A stretch of DNA of 64,000 nucleotides from Flavobacterium undicola (GTDB taxonomy: Bacteria; Bacteroidota; Bacteroidia; Flavobacteriales; Flavobacteriaceae), in contig NZ_JAAAPM020000005.1 in NCBI RefSeq assembly GCF_009909155.2, positions 62,001-126,000 on the forward strand, written 5' to 3'. A model generated the notes under the pieces. That model searched no databases. It saw nothing but the letters and a program-made list of their open reading frames with translations, and had not been told where the DNA came from. This document shows positions 54,229-62,707 of the stretch, piece by piece. A program made the position numbers and the translations under genes. Within the stretch, counting starts at the first letter, position 1, and each line of letters starts with the position of its first letter.

Positions 54229-54260
54229 TTATAGAATGTGAAAAATTATATATTGTTTTT

Positions 54261-54782
54261 TTAGCAATTGTCTATTGTTCTACCGAAGAAACGGTCGTCT
54301 TTATCGGTTCTTCCTCCGTCTTCCAATGGGAATTCTTTACGCATAGGAAAAGAAGTCATTTCATCCATATTCAAAATACGTTTCAACTGTGGGTGACCAA
54401 TAAAATTAAAACCATAGAAGTCATAGGTTTCTCTTTCCATCCAATTAGACGATAAGAAAATATTTGATAGTGTTTTTATTTCTGGATTTTCTCCGTTAAT
54501 AAAAGTTTTGATTTTAATACGTTTGTTTTCGTACCAATTGTGTAGAAGATATACAACCGCAAATTGTTTTTCTACCGGATTTTCAGGATAATGAATACCA
54601 CATAAATCAGTTAAGAAATGAAAACGTAAATCGGGATCGTTTTTTAAGAATAAAATGATAGCGGTATTTTTGTGAGCATTTATTTCAAAGGAGAAAATAT
54701 CTCTTTCCTGTTGGAAATTAAAAACATCTTCTGCAAAAGTTGCTACTAATTTTTCTTGAATAGCTGTGTTTTCTAATGCCAT
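54261..54782 (-). CDS. nuoC: NADH-quinone oxidoreductase subunit C
   Basis: A protein of 173 residues. The family signature is SSNWMERETYDFYGFNFIGHPQLKRIL (about 120-146, given here in part), followed by PMRKEFPLE. The N-terminal part is less conserved, as usual. It follows nuoB by 1 bp. Confidence 0.95.
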   Translation of the reverse strand: MALENTAIQEKLVATFAEDVFNFQQERDIFSFEINAHKNTAIILFLKNDPDLRFHFLTDLCGIHYPENPVEKQFAVVYLLHNWYENKRIKIKTFINGENPEIKTLSNIFLSSNWMERETYDFYGFNFIGHPQLKRILNMDEMTSFPMRKEFPLEDGGRTDKDDRFFGRTIDNC

Positions 54783-54783
54783 T

Positions 54784-55332
54784 TTATTTGATATTATAAG
54801 AAGCTAATAATTCTTGATACTCCGGCGAACTTCTTCTTCTTACAGATTCTGATTTTACTAGTTCCTGTAATTTCATCACGCCATCAACAATTTGTTCAGG
54901 TCTTGGAGGGCAACCCGGAACATAAACGTCAACAGGGATTACTTTGTCAATTCCCTGAAGAACAGAGTAAGTATCGAATATTCCACCTGAACAGGCGCAG
55001 GCGCCAACAGAGATTACCCATCTAGGTTCAGCCATTTGTTCGTAAACCTGACGTAAAATAGGAGCCATTTTTTTAGAAATAGTTCCCATAACCATCAACA
55101 TGTCAGCCTGACGTGGAGAGAAACTCACACGTTCAGAACCAAAACGTGCCAAGTCATAATGAGATGCCATAGTGGCCATAAATTCAATACCGCAACAAGA
55201 AGTTGCAAAAGGCAATGGCCAAAGCGAATTGGCACGAGCCAAACCTACAACGTCATTTAGTTTTGTGGCAAAAAATCCTTCGCCTACAACACCTTCAGGA
55301 GGGGCAACCATTTTTATTTTTGAATCGCTCAT
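54784..55332 (-). CDS. nuoB: NADH-quinone oxidoreductase subunit B (4Fe-4S N2)
   Basis: A protein of 182 residues. The tandem cysteines in [17 protein letters not shown] and VPGCPPRPE provide the four ligands of cluster N2. The start at 55332 ([13 protein letters not shown]) follows a repeat-like spacer of 172 bp after nuoA. Confidence 0.97.
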   Translation of the reverse strand: MSDSKIKMVAPPEGVVGEGFFATKLNDVVGLARANSLWPLPFATSCCGIEFMATMASHYDLARFGSERVSFSPRQADMLMVMGTISKKMAPILRQVYEQMAEPRWVISVGACACSGGIFDTYSVLQGIDKVIPVDVYVPGCPPRPEQIVDGVMKLQELVKSESVRRRSSPEYQELLASYNIK

Positions 55333-55342
55333 TTTAATCTTA

Positions 55343-55487
55343 GATTGCTGATTTTAGATTTTAGATTTTGAAAAATTCTAAAAAGTAAAATCAATTTTTA
55401 AATCAATTTTTATAGTTTGAAGAGTTTATATTTTAATTCTAAACGAGGCTGGATGACAACCAAATCCTAAGTCTAAAATCACGAATC
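55343..55487. repeat. Imperfect inverted repeat between nuoA and nuoB
   Basis: About 26-bp arms, 55343-55368 and 55462-55487, match in inverted orientation with about five mismatches, enclosing about 93 bp. The right side continues with ATCTAAAATCTACAATCT, a phrase common in flavobacterial spacers (inference). The loop holds nothing else recognisable. Confidence 0.5.
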
Positions 55488-55504
55488 TAAAATCTACAAT
55501 CTTT

Positions 55505-55870
55505 CTATTCCCATTGTAAAGCTTTCTTTTTGATGATATAGAAAAAACCAACTAAAAGCAAAGCCATGAACACCACCATTTTTATCATTCCTTCTATTCC
55601 AAGTTCTTTGAAGTTAATAGCCCATGGATAAAGGAAGATCACTTCAATGTCAAACAGCACAAATAAAATAGCAACAAGGAAGTATTTTACAGAGAAAGGA
55701 ATACGTGCATTACCTACAGATTCAATTCCGCACTCAAAGTTTTTATCCTTAATTGCAGATTTTCTTTTAGGTCCTAATTTCCCAGAAATAATGATGGTAG
55801 CTACTACAAAACCTATGGCAAGTAAAGCTTGCATTAGTATTGGGAAGTAATTGAATTGTCCTGATTGCAT
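55505..55870 (-). CDS. nuoA: NADH-quinone oxidoreductase subunit A
   Basis: The start is set at 55870 (MQSGQFNYFPILMQALL), giving 121 residues; the longer frame would begin upstream of the promoter's -7 element. Three membrane helices are visible, with the family block NFECGIES (Cys on the quinone-side loop) and FDIEVIFLYPWA. First gene of the nuo operon. Confidence 0.94.
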   Translation of the reverse strand: MQSGQFNYFPILMQALLAIGFVVATIIISGKLGPKRKSAIKDKNFECGIESVGNARIPFSVKYFLVAILFVLFDIEVIFLYPWAINFKELGIEGMIKMVVFMALLLVGFFYIIKKKALQWE

Positions 55871-55899
55871 AATAATAAATTTTGTGCTAAAATAAGTCA

Positions 55900-55930
55900 C
55901 AAAGATATGCTTCAATGTTATAAAACACAA
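55900..55930 (-). promoter_or_regulatory. Promoter of the nuo operon
   Basis: On the - strand TTG (55930-55928), 20 bases, then TATCTTTG (55907-55900), a full match to the Flavobacterium pattern. The nuoA ATG is 30 bp further. Confidence 0.75.
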
Positions 55931-56043
55931 GCGGACTATGAAAATTAGTGCTTGATTTTAAGGAGTTTTTTTCTAATTTTTAACGATTATAAATAAGCTT
56001 TTTTTAGTTTTCTTAAAAAAAACTAAAAATTTAAGATTTAATT

Positions 56044-56077
56044 AAAAAAAAAACGTTCCGAAATAAATCGAAACGTT
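56044..56077 (-). terminator. Terminator of the cold-shock gene
   Basis: Arms CGAAACGTT (56069-56077) and AACGTTCCG (56052-56060) pair with one mismatch; on the - strand the stem is followed by a long T-run. Confidence 0.75.
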
Positions 56078-56110
56078 TTTTTTAGCATTCGTAACAAAAA
56101 AATATTTTGT

Positions 56111-56305
56111 TTAGATAACTGCAACTTTAGCAGCAACTTTTCCTTTTCTTCCTTCTTCTTCTTCGTAGCTAACTCTGTCACCTTCGCGTAATTCTTCCGC
56201 GTTGATTCCTGAAGCGTGAACAAAAATGTCTTTTCCTGTTTCTTCGTCTGTAATGAATCCGTAACCTTTAGACTCATTGAAAAATTTAACTGTACCTGTA
56301 CGCAT
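56111..56305 (-). CDS. Cold-shock domain protein (CspA type)
   Basis: A 64-residue single-domain protein with both RNA-binding motifs, KGYGFI (13-18) and DIFVHAS (26-32). It binds single-stranded RNA or DNA and is usually induced or constitutive as an RNA chaperone. A -7 element TACATTTG lies at 56342-56335 on the - strand, about 30 bp before the start. Independent gene with its own terminator. Confidence 0.95.
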   Translation of the reverse strand: MRTGTVKFFNESKGYGFITDEETGKDIFVHASGINAEELREGDRVSYEEEEGRKGKVAAKVAVI

Positions 56306-56334
56306 TGTAATAGTAATAATAATTTATAATGAAG

Positions 56335-56342
56335 CAAATGTA
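56335..56342 (-). promoter_or_regulatory. -7 element of the cold-shock gene
   Basis: TACATTTG on the - strand, full match to TAnnTTTG, 29 bp before the ATG. No matching TTG at -33 was found. Confidence 0.5.
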
Positions 56343-56433
56343 ATGTTTAATATAATACGAAAATCATTAATATCAATTTTTTTCATAAAATAATTGATAT
56401 TCAGTGTATTCAGGCCTTTTCGAAAGATATTTA

Positions 56434-58182
56434 TTATAAATCTAATTGGATGTGTAATTCGTTTAATTGCGCGCTGTCAATGGCCGAAGGAGCATCAATC
56501 ATCACGTCTCTTCCTGAGTTATTTTTAGGGAAAGCAATGAAGTCACGAATGGTTTCCTGACCACCTAAAATAGCTACTAATCGATCCAATCCAAAAGCCA
56601 AACCTCCATGTGGTGGCGCTCCAAATTGGAAGGCATCCATTAAGAATCCGAATTGTGCTTTTGCTTCTTCTTCAGAGAAGCCTAAATATTTAAACATCAA
56701 TTGTTGGGTTGCTTTATCGTGAATACGGATAGAACCTCCTCCAATTTCATTTCCGTTTAAAACCATGTCGTAAGCATTAGCACGAACTTTTCCGGGTTCG
56801 GTTTCTAATAATTGCATGTCTTCTGGTTTTGGAGATGTAAATGGATGGTGCATCGCGTGGTAACGATCACTTTCTTCGTCTAATTCTAATAAAGGGAAAT
56901 CAACTACCCAAAGAGGTGCAAAAACTGCTGGATTACGCAATCCTAAACGAGTTGCTACTTCCATTCTTAAAGCACTCAATTGTGCTCTGGTTTTATTAGC
57001 CGGACCTGAAAGCACAAAAATCATATCGCCTGCTTTAGCTCCGGTTGCTTTAGCCCAATTAGTTAAATCGTCCTGGTCGTAGAATTTATCTACCGACGAT
57101 TTGAAAGTACCGTCTTCGTTGCATTTTGCATACACCATTCCTGATGCACCCACTTGTGGACGTTTTACCCAGTCAATTAAGGCATCAATTTCTTTACGGG
57201 TATAATTTCCAACGCCTGGAACAGCAATTCCCACTACTAATTCAGCAGCGTTGAATACCGGAAATTCTTTATGTTGAGCAAATTCGTTTAATTCTCCAAA
57301 TTCCATCCCAAAACGAATGTCTGGTTTGTCATTTCCGTAGGTTTTTATCGCATGCTCATAAGTCATACGAGGAAATTTGTCTACTTCAATTCCTTTGATT
57401 TCTTTTAGCAAATGACGCGTTAAACCTTCAAATATGTTCAAAATATCTTCTTGTTCCACAAATGCCATTTCGCAATCGATTTGTGTGAATTCAGGTTGAC
57501 GGTCGGCACGTAAATCTTCGTCACGGAAACATTTCACAATTTGGAAATATTTGTCCATTCCACCTACCATCAATAATTGTTTGAACGTTTGTGGTGATTG
57601 TGGCAAAGCATAAAATTGTCCTTCGTTCATACGGGAAGGAACAACAAAATCTCTTGCTCCTTCAGGAGTTGATTTGATTAAATAAGGAGTTTCTACTTCG
57701 CAAAAATCCAAATCAGACAAATATTTACGTACTTCCATTGCCACTTTGTGACGGAAAAGCAAACTGTTTTTTACCGGATTTCTTCTGATATCTAAATATC
57801 GGTATTTCATTCTGATATCTTCACCACCATCGGTTTCATCTTCAATCGTGAATGGAGGAGTCAGCGCTGCATTTAAAATGTTTAGTTCAGTAACTAAAAT
57901 TTCGATTTCACCTGTTGGGATGTTTTTGTTTTTAGCTTCTCTTTCGATAACAGTTCCCTTAACTTGAATTACAAATTCTCTTCCAAGGGTTTTTGCTAAT
58001 TCGAATACTGTTTTTTCTGTACGACTTTCGTCGAAAATTAATTGTGTTATTCCATAACGGTCTCTTAAATCGACCCAATTCATGAATCCTTTATCACGTG
58101 ATTTTTGAACCCAACCCGCAAGTGTAACTTCGGTATTGATATGTGAGGCGTTCAACTCGCCACAGTTATGACTTCTATACAT
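56434..58182 (-). CDS. aspS: Aspartyl-tRNA synthetase
   Basis: A class II synthetase of 582 residues. The N-terminal anticodon-binding OB fold is about 1-110 ([23 protein letters not shown]). Motif 2 is [18 protein letters not shown], the bacterial GAD insert lies between about 290 and 410, and motif 3 is [15 protein letters not shown] near the C-terminus. Length and GAD insert fit the bacterial enzyme. Monocistronic as far as can be seen. Confidence 0.97.
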   Translation of the reverse strand: MYRSHNCGELNASHINTEVTLAGWVQKSRDKGFMNWVDLRDRYGITQLIFDESRTEKTVFELAKTLGREFVIQVKGTVIEREAKNKNIPTGEIEILVTELNILNAALTPPFTIEDETDGGEDIRMKYRYLDIRRNPVKNSLLFRHKVAMEVRKYLSDLDFCEVETPYLIKSTPEGARDFVVPSRMNEGQFYALPQSPQTFKQLLMVGGMDKYFQIVKCFRDEDLRADRQPEFTQIDCEMAFVEQEDILNIFEGLTRHLLKEIKGIEVDKFPRMTYEHAIKTYGNDKPDIRFGMEFGELNEFAQHKEFPVFNAAELVVGIAVPGVGNYTRKEIDALIDWVKRPQVGASGMVYAKCNEDGTFKSSVDKFYDQDDLTNWAKATGAKAGDMIFVLSGPANKTRAQLSALRMEVATRLGLRNPAVFAPLWVVDFPLLELDEESDRYHAMHHPFTSPKPEDMQLLETEPGKVRANAYDMVLNGNEIGGGSIRIHDKATQQLMFKYLGFSEEEAKAQFGFLMDAFQFGAPPHGGLAFGLDRLVAILGGQETIRDFIAFPKNNSGRDVMIDAPSAIDSAQLNELHIQLDL

Positions 58183-58222
58183 GGTATAAATTTTAGTTTT
58201 TTTGCTCTTTTTAGCGCGAGTG

Positions 58223-58230
58223 CAAATTTA
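58223..58230 (-). promoter_or_regulatory. -7 element of aspS
   Basis: TAAATTTG on the - strand, about 40 bp before the aspS ATG. The -33 TTG is not evident. The rest of 58183-58479 is AT-rich and holds only this and the divergent promoter. Confidence 0.45.
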
Positions 58231-58437
58231 GGACTAATTATGAATTTTAGATTGTGAAAGACGATTTTTTGCATTTTCCCTTTTTTAATTTTTCATTAAA
58301 AGTGATTCTTTGATTTAAAATGCTTCTAATTTGCTCTTTTTGGAGAGAATTTTCTTGTTTTTTAGTTTCCAATGTTAAGCTTTTGTCTATGTTATGAAAT
58401 TGTTACCAAAATGTTTTTTTAATGTAAATTTTGTTTC

Positions 58438-58445
58438 TAATTTTG
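58438..58445 (+). promoter_or_regulatory. -7 element of the MORN-type gene
   Basis: TAATTTTG, 34 bp before the ATG at 58480. A TTG at 58410 is slightly too far (25 bp) for the standard spacing. Confidence 0.45.
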
Positions 58446-58479
58446 GTGAAAAGGATGTAAACAATTAATAATTAACGAT

Positions 58480-58845
58480 ATGAAAAAGTTTGTAATTTTA
58501 GTAGCAGTATTATTCTCAGGGGTTATTTTTGCTCAAGATGTGAAGCCAGTTTTAGAGCCATTTGGGAAAAAAGTAAAAGCCACTTATTTTCATGAAAATG
58601 GTCAAGTACTACAAGAAGGTTTCTTTGTTAAAGGAAAATTAGAAGGAACTTGGGTTTCTTATGATGAGAATGGAAACAAAACAGCATTGGGTGAATATAA
58701 AAATGGGAAAAAAGTAGGTAAATGGTTTTTCTGGTCTGAAATCAGCGAAAAAGGATTTACTAATTTAAATGAAGTGGATTATTCAAACAATAAAATAGCA
58801 TCAGTTAAAAACTGGAAAAAAGAAGCTATTGCTAATGTGGATTAA
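58480..58845 (+). CDS. Secreted MORN-repeat-variant protein
   Basis: A 121-residue protein with a signal peptide (about 1-19, ending IFAQ). Repeats of the MORN_2 type are visible: ATYFHENGQVLQEGFFVKGKLEGTW and then SYDENGNKTALGEYKNGKKVGKW (each given in part). Such proteins are exported in Bacteroidota; some relatives are labelled as antitoxin-like, but no toxin gene is adjacent. Function unknown. Confidence 0.8.
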   Translation: MKKFVILVAVLFSGVIFAQDVKPVLEPFGKKVKATYFHENGQVLQEGFFVKGKLEGTWVSYDENGNKTALGEYKNGKKVGKWFFWSEISEKGFTNLNEVDYSNNKIASVKNWKKEAIANVD

Positions 58846-58862
58846 ATACAATTTGTTAATTA

Positions 58863-58900
58863 AAAAAAGGCTTTTCCAGATTTTTGGAAAAGCCTTTTTT
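58863..58900 (+). terminator. Strong rho-independent terminator
   Basis: Perfect 15-bp arms 58863-58877 and 58886-58900 (AAAAAAGGCTTTTCC and its complement) with an 8-base loop, ending in six Ts. Confidence 0.9.
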
Positions 58901-58992
58901 GATGCAATTATTTTACCTTTTACAGTTTTTAGGCTGTGAATCAGTCTCGAATCTGCTAAATTTTTAGGATACGGATTCGTTTTTTAAATCAA

Positions 58993-60168
58993 TTATTTCT
59001 GAAATAATTTAAAACCTATTCCAATTTCTAATCCTCGCAATTCAGCTAATCCTTTTAATCGTCCTATTATAGAATAACCAGGATATTTGTCCTTTCCGTC
59101 TTCCATTGAATGGAGAAATCCGTGGTCAGGTCGCATGGGTAAACTAACTTTTTTATTATTCATAAGAACTATTAATTTCTCCATAACAGCTTCCATAGGA
59201 TTATCTCCATTAAGATGTTCTGATTCTCTGAAAATATTTTCATCCTCTCGAACCACATTTCGCAGATGTAAAAAATGGATTCTATCGCCAAATTCTTCAA
59301 TTATTTGAACCAAATCATTTTTAGGATCAGCGCCTAGAGAACCAGTGCAGTAGCATAATCCATTGGCATTTAAAGGAACCGCATCAAATATTTTTCTAAT
59401 ATCGGCTTCGGTACAAACAATACGCGGTAATCCCATAACTGAGAAAGGAGGATCGTCAGGATGGATAGCTAGTTTCAAACCTAATTCTTCTGCTAAAGGA
59501 GCTACCTCAGACAGGAAATAAATAAGATTCTCTCTTAATTTGTTATCGTCAATATCTTTGTAATTGTCTAATAATGATAAAATTTGTTCAGCAGTAAAAT
59601 GGATTTTGCTTCCGGGTAACCCTAAAAGTACATTTTTAAACAACAGCTCTTTTTCTTCGGTAGAAAGTGAAGCGCCAAAAGCAATTGCTTGTTCTTTTTG
59701 TTCAGCTGTATATTCATTTTCGGCATTGGGTCTTTTTAATAAATGAATGTCAAAATAAACAAAAGCAATGTGATTGTAAAGTAATGCTTTGCTGCCATCT
59801 GAATTAATAAAATTATGGTCTGTTCGAACCCAGTCCAGAATAGGCATAAAATTATAAGTAATGACCTTAATTCCGCACTGAGCAATGTTTCTTAGACTGG
59901 TTTTGTAATTCTCGATGTATTGTTTGAAATCGCCGCAAGCTCTTTTTATTTCTTCGTGAACAGGCAAACTTTCGATTACTGTCCAGTCCATTCCTGCTGC
60001 TTTAATTAAGTTTTGTCTTTCTTGAATGGCTTCAATAGTCCAAATTTCTCCAACAGGAATCTGATGTAAAGCGGTTACAATTCCAGTTGCGCCAGCTTGT
60101 TTAATATCTTCTAGATTTACAGCGTCTTGGGGGCCAAACCAACGCATGGTGTGTTGCATTTTTATCAT
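58993..60168 (-). CDS. uxuA: Mannonate dehydratase
   Basis: The start is taken at 60168 (MIKMQHTMRWFGPQD), 10 bp after the SDR stop; a longer frame overlaps that gene. The 391-residue length matches E. coli UxuA (394). TMRWFGPQD, GATGIVTALHQIPVGE and AIHPDDPPFSVMGLPRIV are the family blocks; His and Cys in LCYCTGSLGA and HLRNV line the metal site. It dehydrates D-mannonate to 2-keto-3-deoxygluconate in hexuronate breakdown. Cotranscribed with the SDR gene. Confidence 0.94.
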   Translation of the reverse strand: MIKMQHTMRWFGPQDAVNLEDIKQAGATGIVTALHQIPVGEIWTIEAIQERQNLIKAAGMDWTVIESLPVHEEIKRACGDFKQYIENYKTSLRNIAQCGIKVITYNFMPILDWVRTDHNFINSDGSKALLYNHIAFVYFDIHLLKRPNAENEYTAEQKEQAIAFGASLSTEEKELLFKNVLLGLPGSKIHFTAEQILSLLDNYKDIDDNKLRENLIYFLSEVAPLAEELGLKLAIHPDDPPFSVMGLPRIVCTEADIRKIFDAVPLNANGLCYCTGSLGADPKNDLVQIIEEFGDRIHFLHLRNVVREDENIFRESEHLNGDNPMEAVMEKLIVLMNNKKVSLPMRPDHGFLHSMEDGKDKYPGYSIIGRLKGLAELRGLEIGIGFKLFQK

Positions 60169-60178
60169 TGGAGAAAAA

Positions 60179-60916
60179 TTAAAATCCGATACTATTTCCA
60201 CCATCTACTGGTAAAATTGTTCCTGTTACATATTTTGATTCGGCGGTAGCATAAAAATAAGCCGCATCAGCTATATCATCTGGTTCACCTAAATATCCCA
60301 TTGGTGTTCTTCCTAAAACTTTGTTTTTTCTTTCAGGATCACTGTCTAAAGCTGTGGCTGACATTTTAGTTTTGATGAATCCCGGAGCAATACAGTTAAC
60401 ACGAATTCCAAAAGTTGCCAGTTCCACTGCCATAGCACGAGTCATGGCTTCAATAGCTCCTTTACTTGCCGAATAAGCAATTACTTTTGGGATTCCGTAT
60501 TGAGAAGCCATAGAACTTACGTTAACAATACTTCCATTTTTGTGTTCTTTCATGTTTTTTACAACTTCTCGGCTTACAGCAAAAACACTTAAAAGGTTAG
60601 TATGAATGATAGATAGAAAATCTTCATCGGTAACATCGGTAAATTCTTTTTTTAAGTTAATCCCAGCATTATTAACTAAAATGTCAATTGGTGCATCTTT
60701 GGTAAGTTCAGCAATCATAGCCGGAATTCCATCTAAATTGCTCAAATCAAAAATTACGGGAATAGCATTGGTGCCAATTTCAGCACAAGCTTCTTCCGTT
60801 TTTTCTTTTGAACGTCCTATTATGTAGGTTTTAATGCCGTTGTCGCATAATTTTTTTGCTGTAGCAAAACCTAAACCGGAATTTCCTCCGGTAACAATTG
60901 CTGTTTTTGAATTCAT
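60179..60916 (-). CDS. SDR-family oxidoreductase, probable mannonate/fructuronate reductase
   Basis: The start is set at 60916 (MNSKTAIVTGG), giving 245 residues. The classical SDR marks are TGGNSGLG (9-16), NNAG (82-85), Ser134/Ser135 and YSASK (148-152). PGFIKTKM and the C-terminal VDGG complete the pattern. Position directly before uxuA suggests it makes D-mannonate from fructuronate, replacing the unrelated UxuB; this is context inference. A possible -7 element TAAATTTG lies on the - strand at 61045-61038. Confidence 0.85.
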   Translation of the reverse strand: MNSKTAIVTGGNSGLGFATAKKLCDNGIKTYIIGRSKEKTEEACAEIGTNAIPVIFDLSNLDGIPAMIAELTKDAPIDILVNNAGINLKKEFTDVTDEDFLSIIHTNLLSVFAVSREVVKNMKEHKNGSIVNVSSMASQYGIPKVIAYSASKGAIEAMTRAMAVELATFGIRVNCIAPGFIKTKMSATALDSDPERKNKVLGRTPMGYLGEPDDIADAAYFYATAESKYVTGTILPVDGGNSIGF

Positions 60917-60941
60917 TGTGCTTATTGTTTTCTTTTTATAA

Positions 60942-61242
60942 TTAATTTCCGGCTGCAAAAGGGAATTTTAAATCTTCAAAATATTCCAGATATTTTGTTG
61001 GTTTCTCAACTGCTTTAGGAGTTTTTTTATTCGTACACAAATTTATACATTTTGTTTTATGTAGGTGTCCTGCATTGAAACCCCTCAACATCTTCGGGCT
61101 ATTTTAAAGCCATTTCTTCCCAAAGTGAATGACCATTGTTTAATTTATATTCTTATGATATATAATTACCATAACAAATTTTTTCAGGACTAGACAGATT
61201 TAAAAAAGAGGAAGCTGTCTTTTCGGACAGCCTCTTATTTTG
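60942..61242. other. Spacer with possible gene remnants and a hairpin
   Basis: This is most of the 395-bp gap before the ATPase. On the - strand a 49-codon frame (61091-60942) ends ...EKPTKYLEYFEDLKFPF, which looks like a genuine protein tail, and another short open stretch (61152-61099) reads NNGHSLWEEMALK before a stop. A hairpin with arms at 61206-61219 and 61226-61236 (AAGAGG-AAGCTGTC with GACAGC-CTCTT) follows. I see no intact gene. Confidence 0.3.
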
Positions 61243-61311
61243 TCTTGAATGGATAAAATTACATACTGAGTTTTGGGTTAAAACCGTCTTTGCTTAGTTC
61301 TTTGTGTGTGT

Positions 61312-62454
61312 TTATTGTAATTTATAAGGGGCTAATAAGAACTCTTCATAATTTTCTGGAGAAACTATTTTTGATATTACATTGGTGTAGTTTACCGAAA
61401 AAGTGACTGGAATCTTATACTTGGTTTTAGCGTTCCATTTTATTTCGCAAGCTAAGATTGAGTTGTCGTTTTTTTCAATATAATCTATTTCCTGTTGCTG
61501 CGTGGTTCTCCAAAAATAAGAGTTGGCTTCGTCTTGTTGAATATTCAGTTGTTTTATGCGTTCGCTTATAATGTAGTTTTCCCAAAGACTGCCTGTATCA
61601 GTTCTTAGAGCTAACGGATTGAAATTAGCTGTAACCGCATTGATAATTCCATTGTCATAAAAATAGATTTTTTTACCTTTTTTTATTTCGTTTCTAACAT
61701 TGTTCGATAAAGCGGGAAGTTTAAAAATTACAAATGCTTTTTCGAGCAGATCGATGTATTTTTCGACGGTTTTGTTGTCTATTTGAATGAGTTTGCCCAA
61801 TTCGTTATAATTAACTTCGCTGCCCACTTGCAGTGCCAAAGCTTTCACAATTTTTTGGAGTAATACCGGCTTTGAGATTTGCTCCAGCAGGAACAAGTCT
61901 TTATATAAATAACTGTTGGCAATCAATTTTATATGTTCTTTGGCGTCTATAGGATTGGTAACTATTTCTGGATAGCTGCCATAGATAAGGCGTTGTTCTA
62001 AAGATCTTTTTTCTTCCAATAATCCACTATGGGTGACCATTTCTGAAAAGGCAATTGGGAACAAAAACATTTCATATTTTCTTCCTGTTAAGGGTTCGTT
62101 CAGTTTGTTGGCCAGTTCAAAACTCGAGGAACCTGTGGCGATAACCTGAACGGTTTTAATTTGATCTACAATAATTTTAAGTACAATCCCGATGTTTGTA
62201 ATGCGTTGCGCTTCATCAATGACTAGAATTTCGTTGTCGCCAATGATATTTTTTAGTTTACTGACGTTTGGATTTTCGAATAAAACAAGTACATCCGATT
62301 CATCTCCATTCAGGAAAAGTGTTTTTTTGTTTAAGTCGGCAATTAAGTTTTGGACAAAAGTTGTTTTTCCCACTTGTCTTGGTCCAAAAACCAGCAGTGC
62401 TTTTCCTTTGAATAAGCGTGCTTTGGCGTAGGCTGTTTGTTCTCTTCTTATCAT
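61312..62454 (-). CDS. ATPase with DUF4143 domain (AAA_14 type)
   Basis: The start is placed at ATG 62454 (MIRREQTAYAKARLF), not at a TTG eight codons upstream, giving 380 residues. Walker A is GPRQVGKTT (24-32), Walker B is LVIDEAQ with Asp80-Glu81, and sensor-1-like ATGSSSFEL follows. The C-terminal DUF4143 region (about 170-375) contains IDYIEKN...CEIKW, resembling the acidic-and-Lys core of a PD-(D/E)xK fold. Family members are of unknown function and are often on mobile or accessory DNA. The promoter carries 32-bp tandem repeats. Confidence 0.88.
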   Translation of the reverse strand: MIRREQTAYAKARLFKGKALLVFGPRQVGKTTFVQNLIADLNKKTLFLNGDESDVLVLFENPNVSKLKNIIGDNEILVIDEAQRITNIGIVLKIIVDQIKTVQVIATGSSSFELANKLNEPLTGRKYEMFLFPIAFSEMVTHSGLLEEKRSLEQRLIYGSYPEIVTNPIDAKEHIKLIANSYLYKDLFLLEQISKPVLLQKIVKALALQVGSEVNYNELGKLIQIDNKTVEKYIDLLEKAFVIFKLPALSNNVRNEIKKGKKIYFYDNGIINAVTANFNPLALRTDTGSLWENYIISERIKQLNIQQDEANSYFWRTTQQQEIDYIEKNDNSILACEIKWNAKTKYKIPVTFSVNYTNVISKIVSPENYEEFLLAPYKLQ

Positions 62455-62499
62455 AAAGAATTGATTTTGAGAAAACAAAAGTACTTAATTTAGTTTTTA

Positions 62500-62585
62500 T
62501 TCCAAAATAATTATGTTTTTTTTGGATTCAATTCCAAAATTATTATGTTTTTTTTGGATTCAATTCCAAAATTATTATGTTTTTT
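62500..62585. repeat. 32-bp tandem repeat carrying promoter elements
   Basis: Copies at 62500-62531 and 62532-62563 and a partial third to 62585; copies 1 and 2 differ at one base. On the - strand the unit reads TTGAATCC, eight As, then CATAATAATTTTGGAA, i.e. TTG-N18-TAATTTTG. Copy 2 has both elements, copy 1 has TTATTTTG instead, and copy 3 keeps only the -7 element. Confidence 0.75.
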
Positions 62586-62707
62586 ACTATTTGCTCGTGA
62601 ATAGGGGGACCGTTTCCAAGTATCGTTTTAGATGGGAATAGGACGAAATCAGGAGGCATTTGCTTAGTATCCAGTTTTTTTAAGAAGATTTTTTAAAGCG
62701 GTTTTAG

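Noticed and set aside
58480..58845. MORN-type protein as antitoxin of a toxin-antitoxin pair
   Set aside because: It has a signal peptide and no partner gene; neighbours are aspS and uxuA on the other strand with terminators between.
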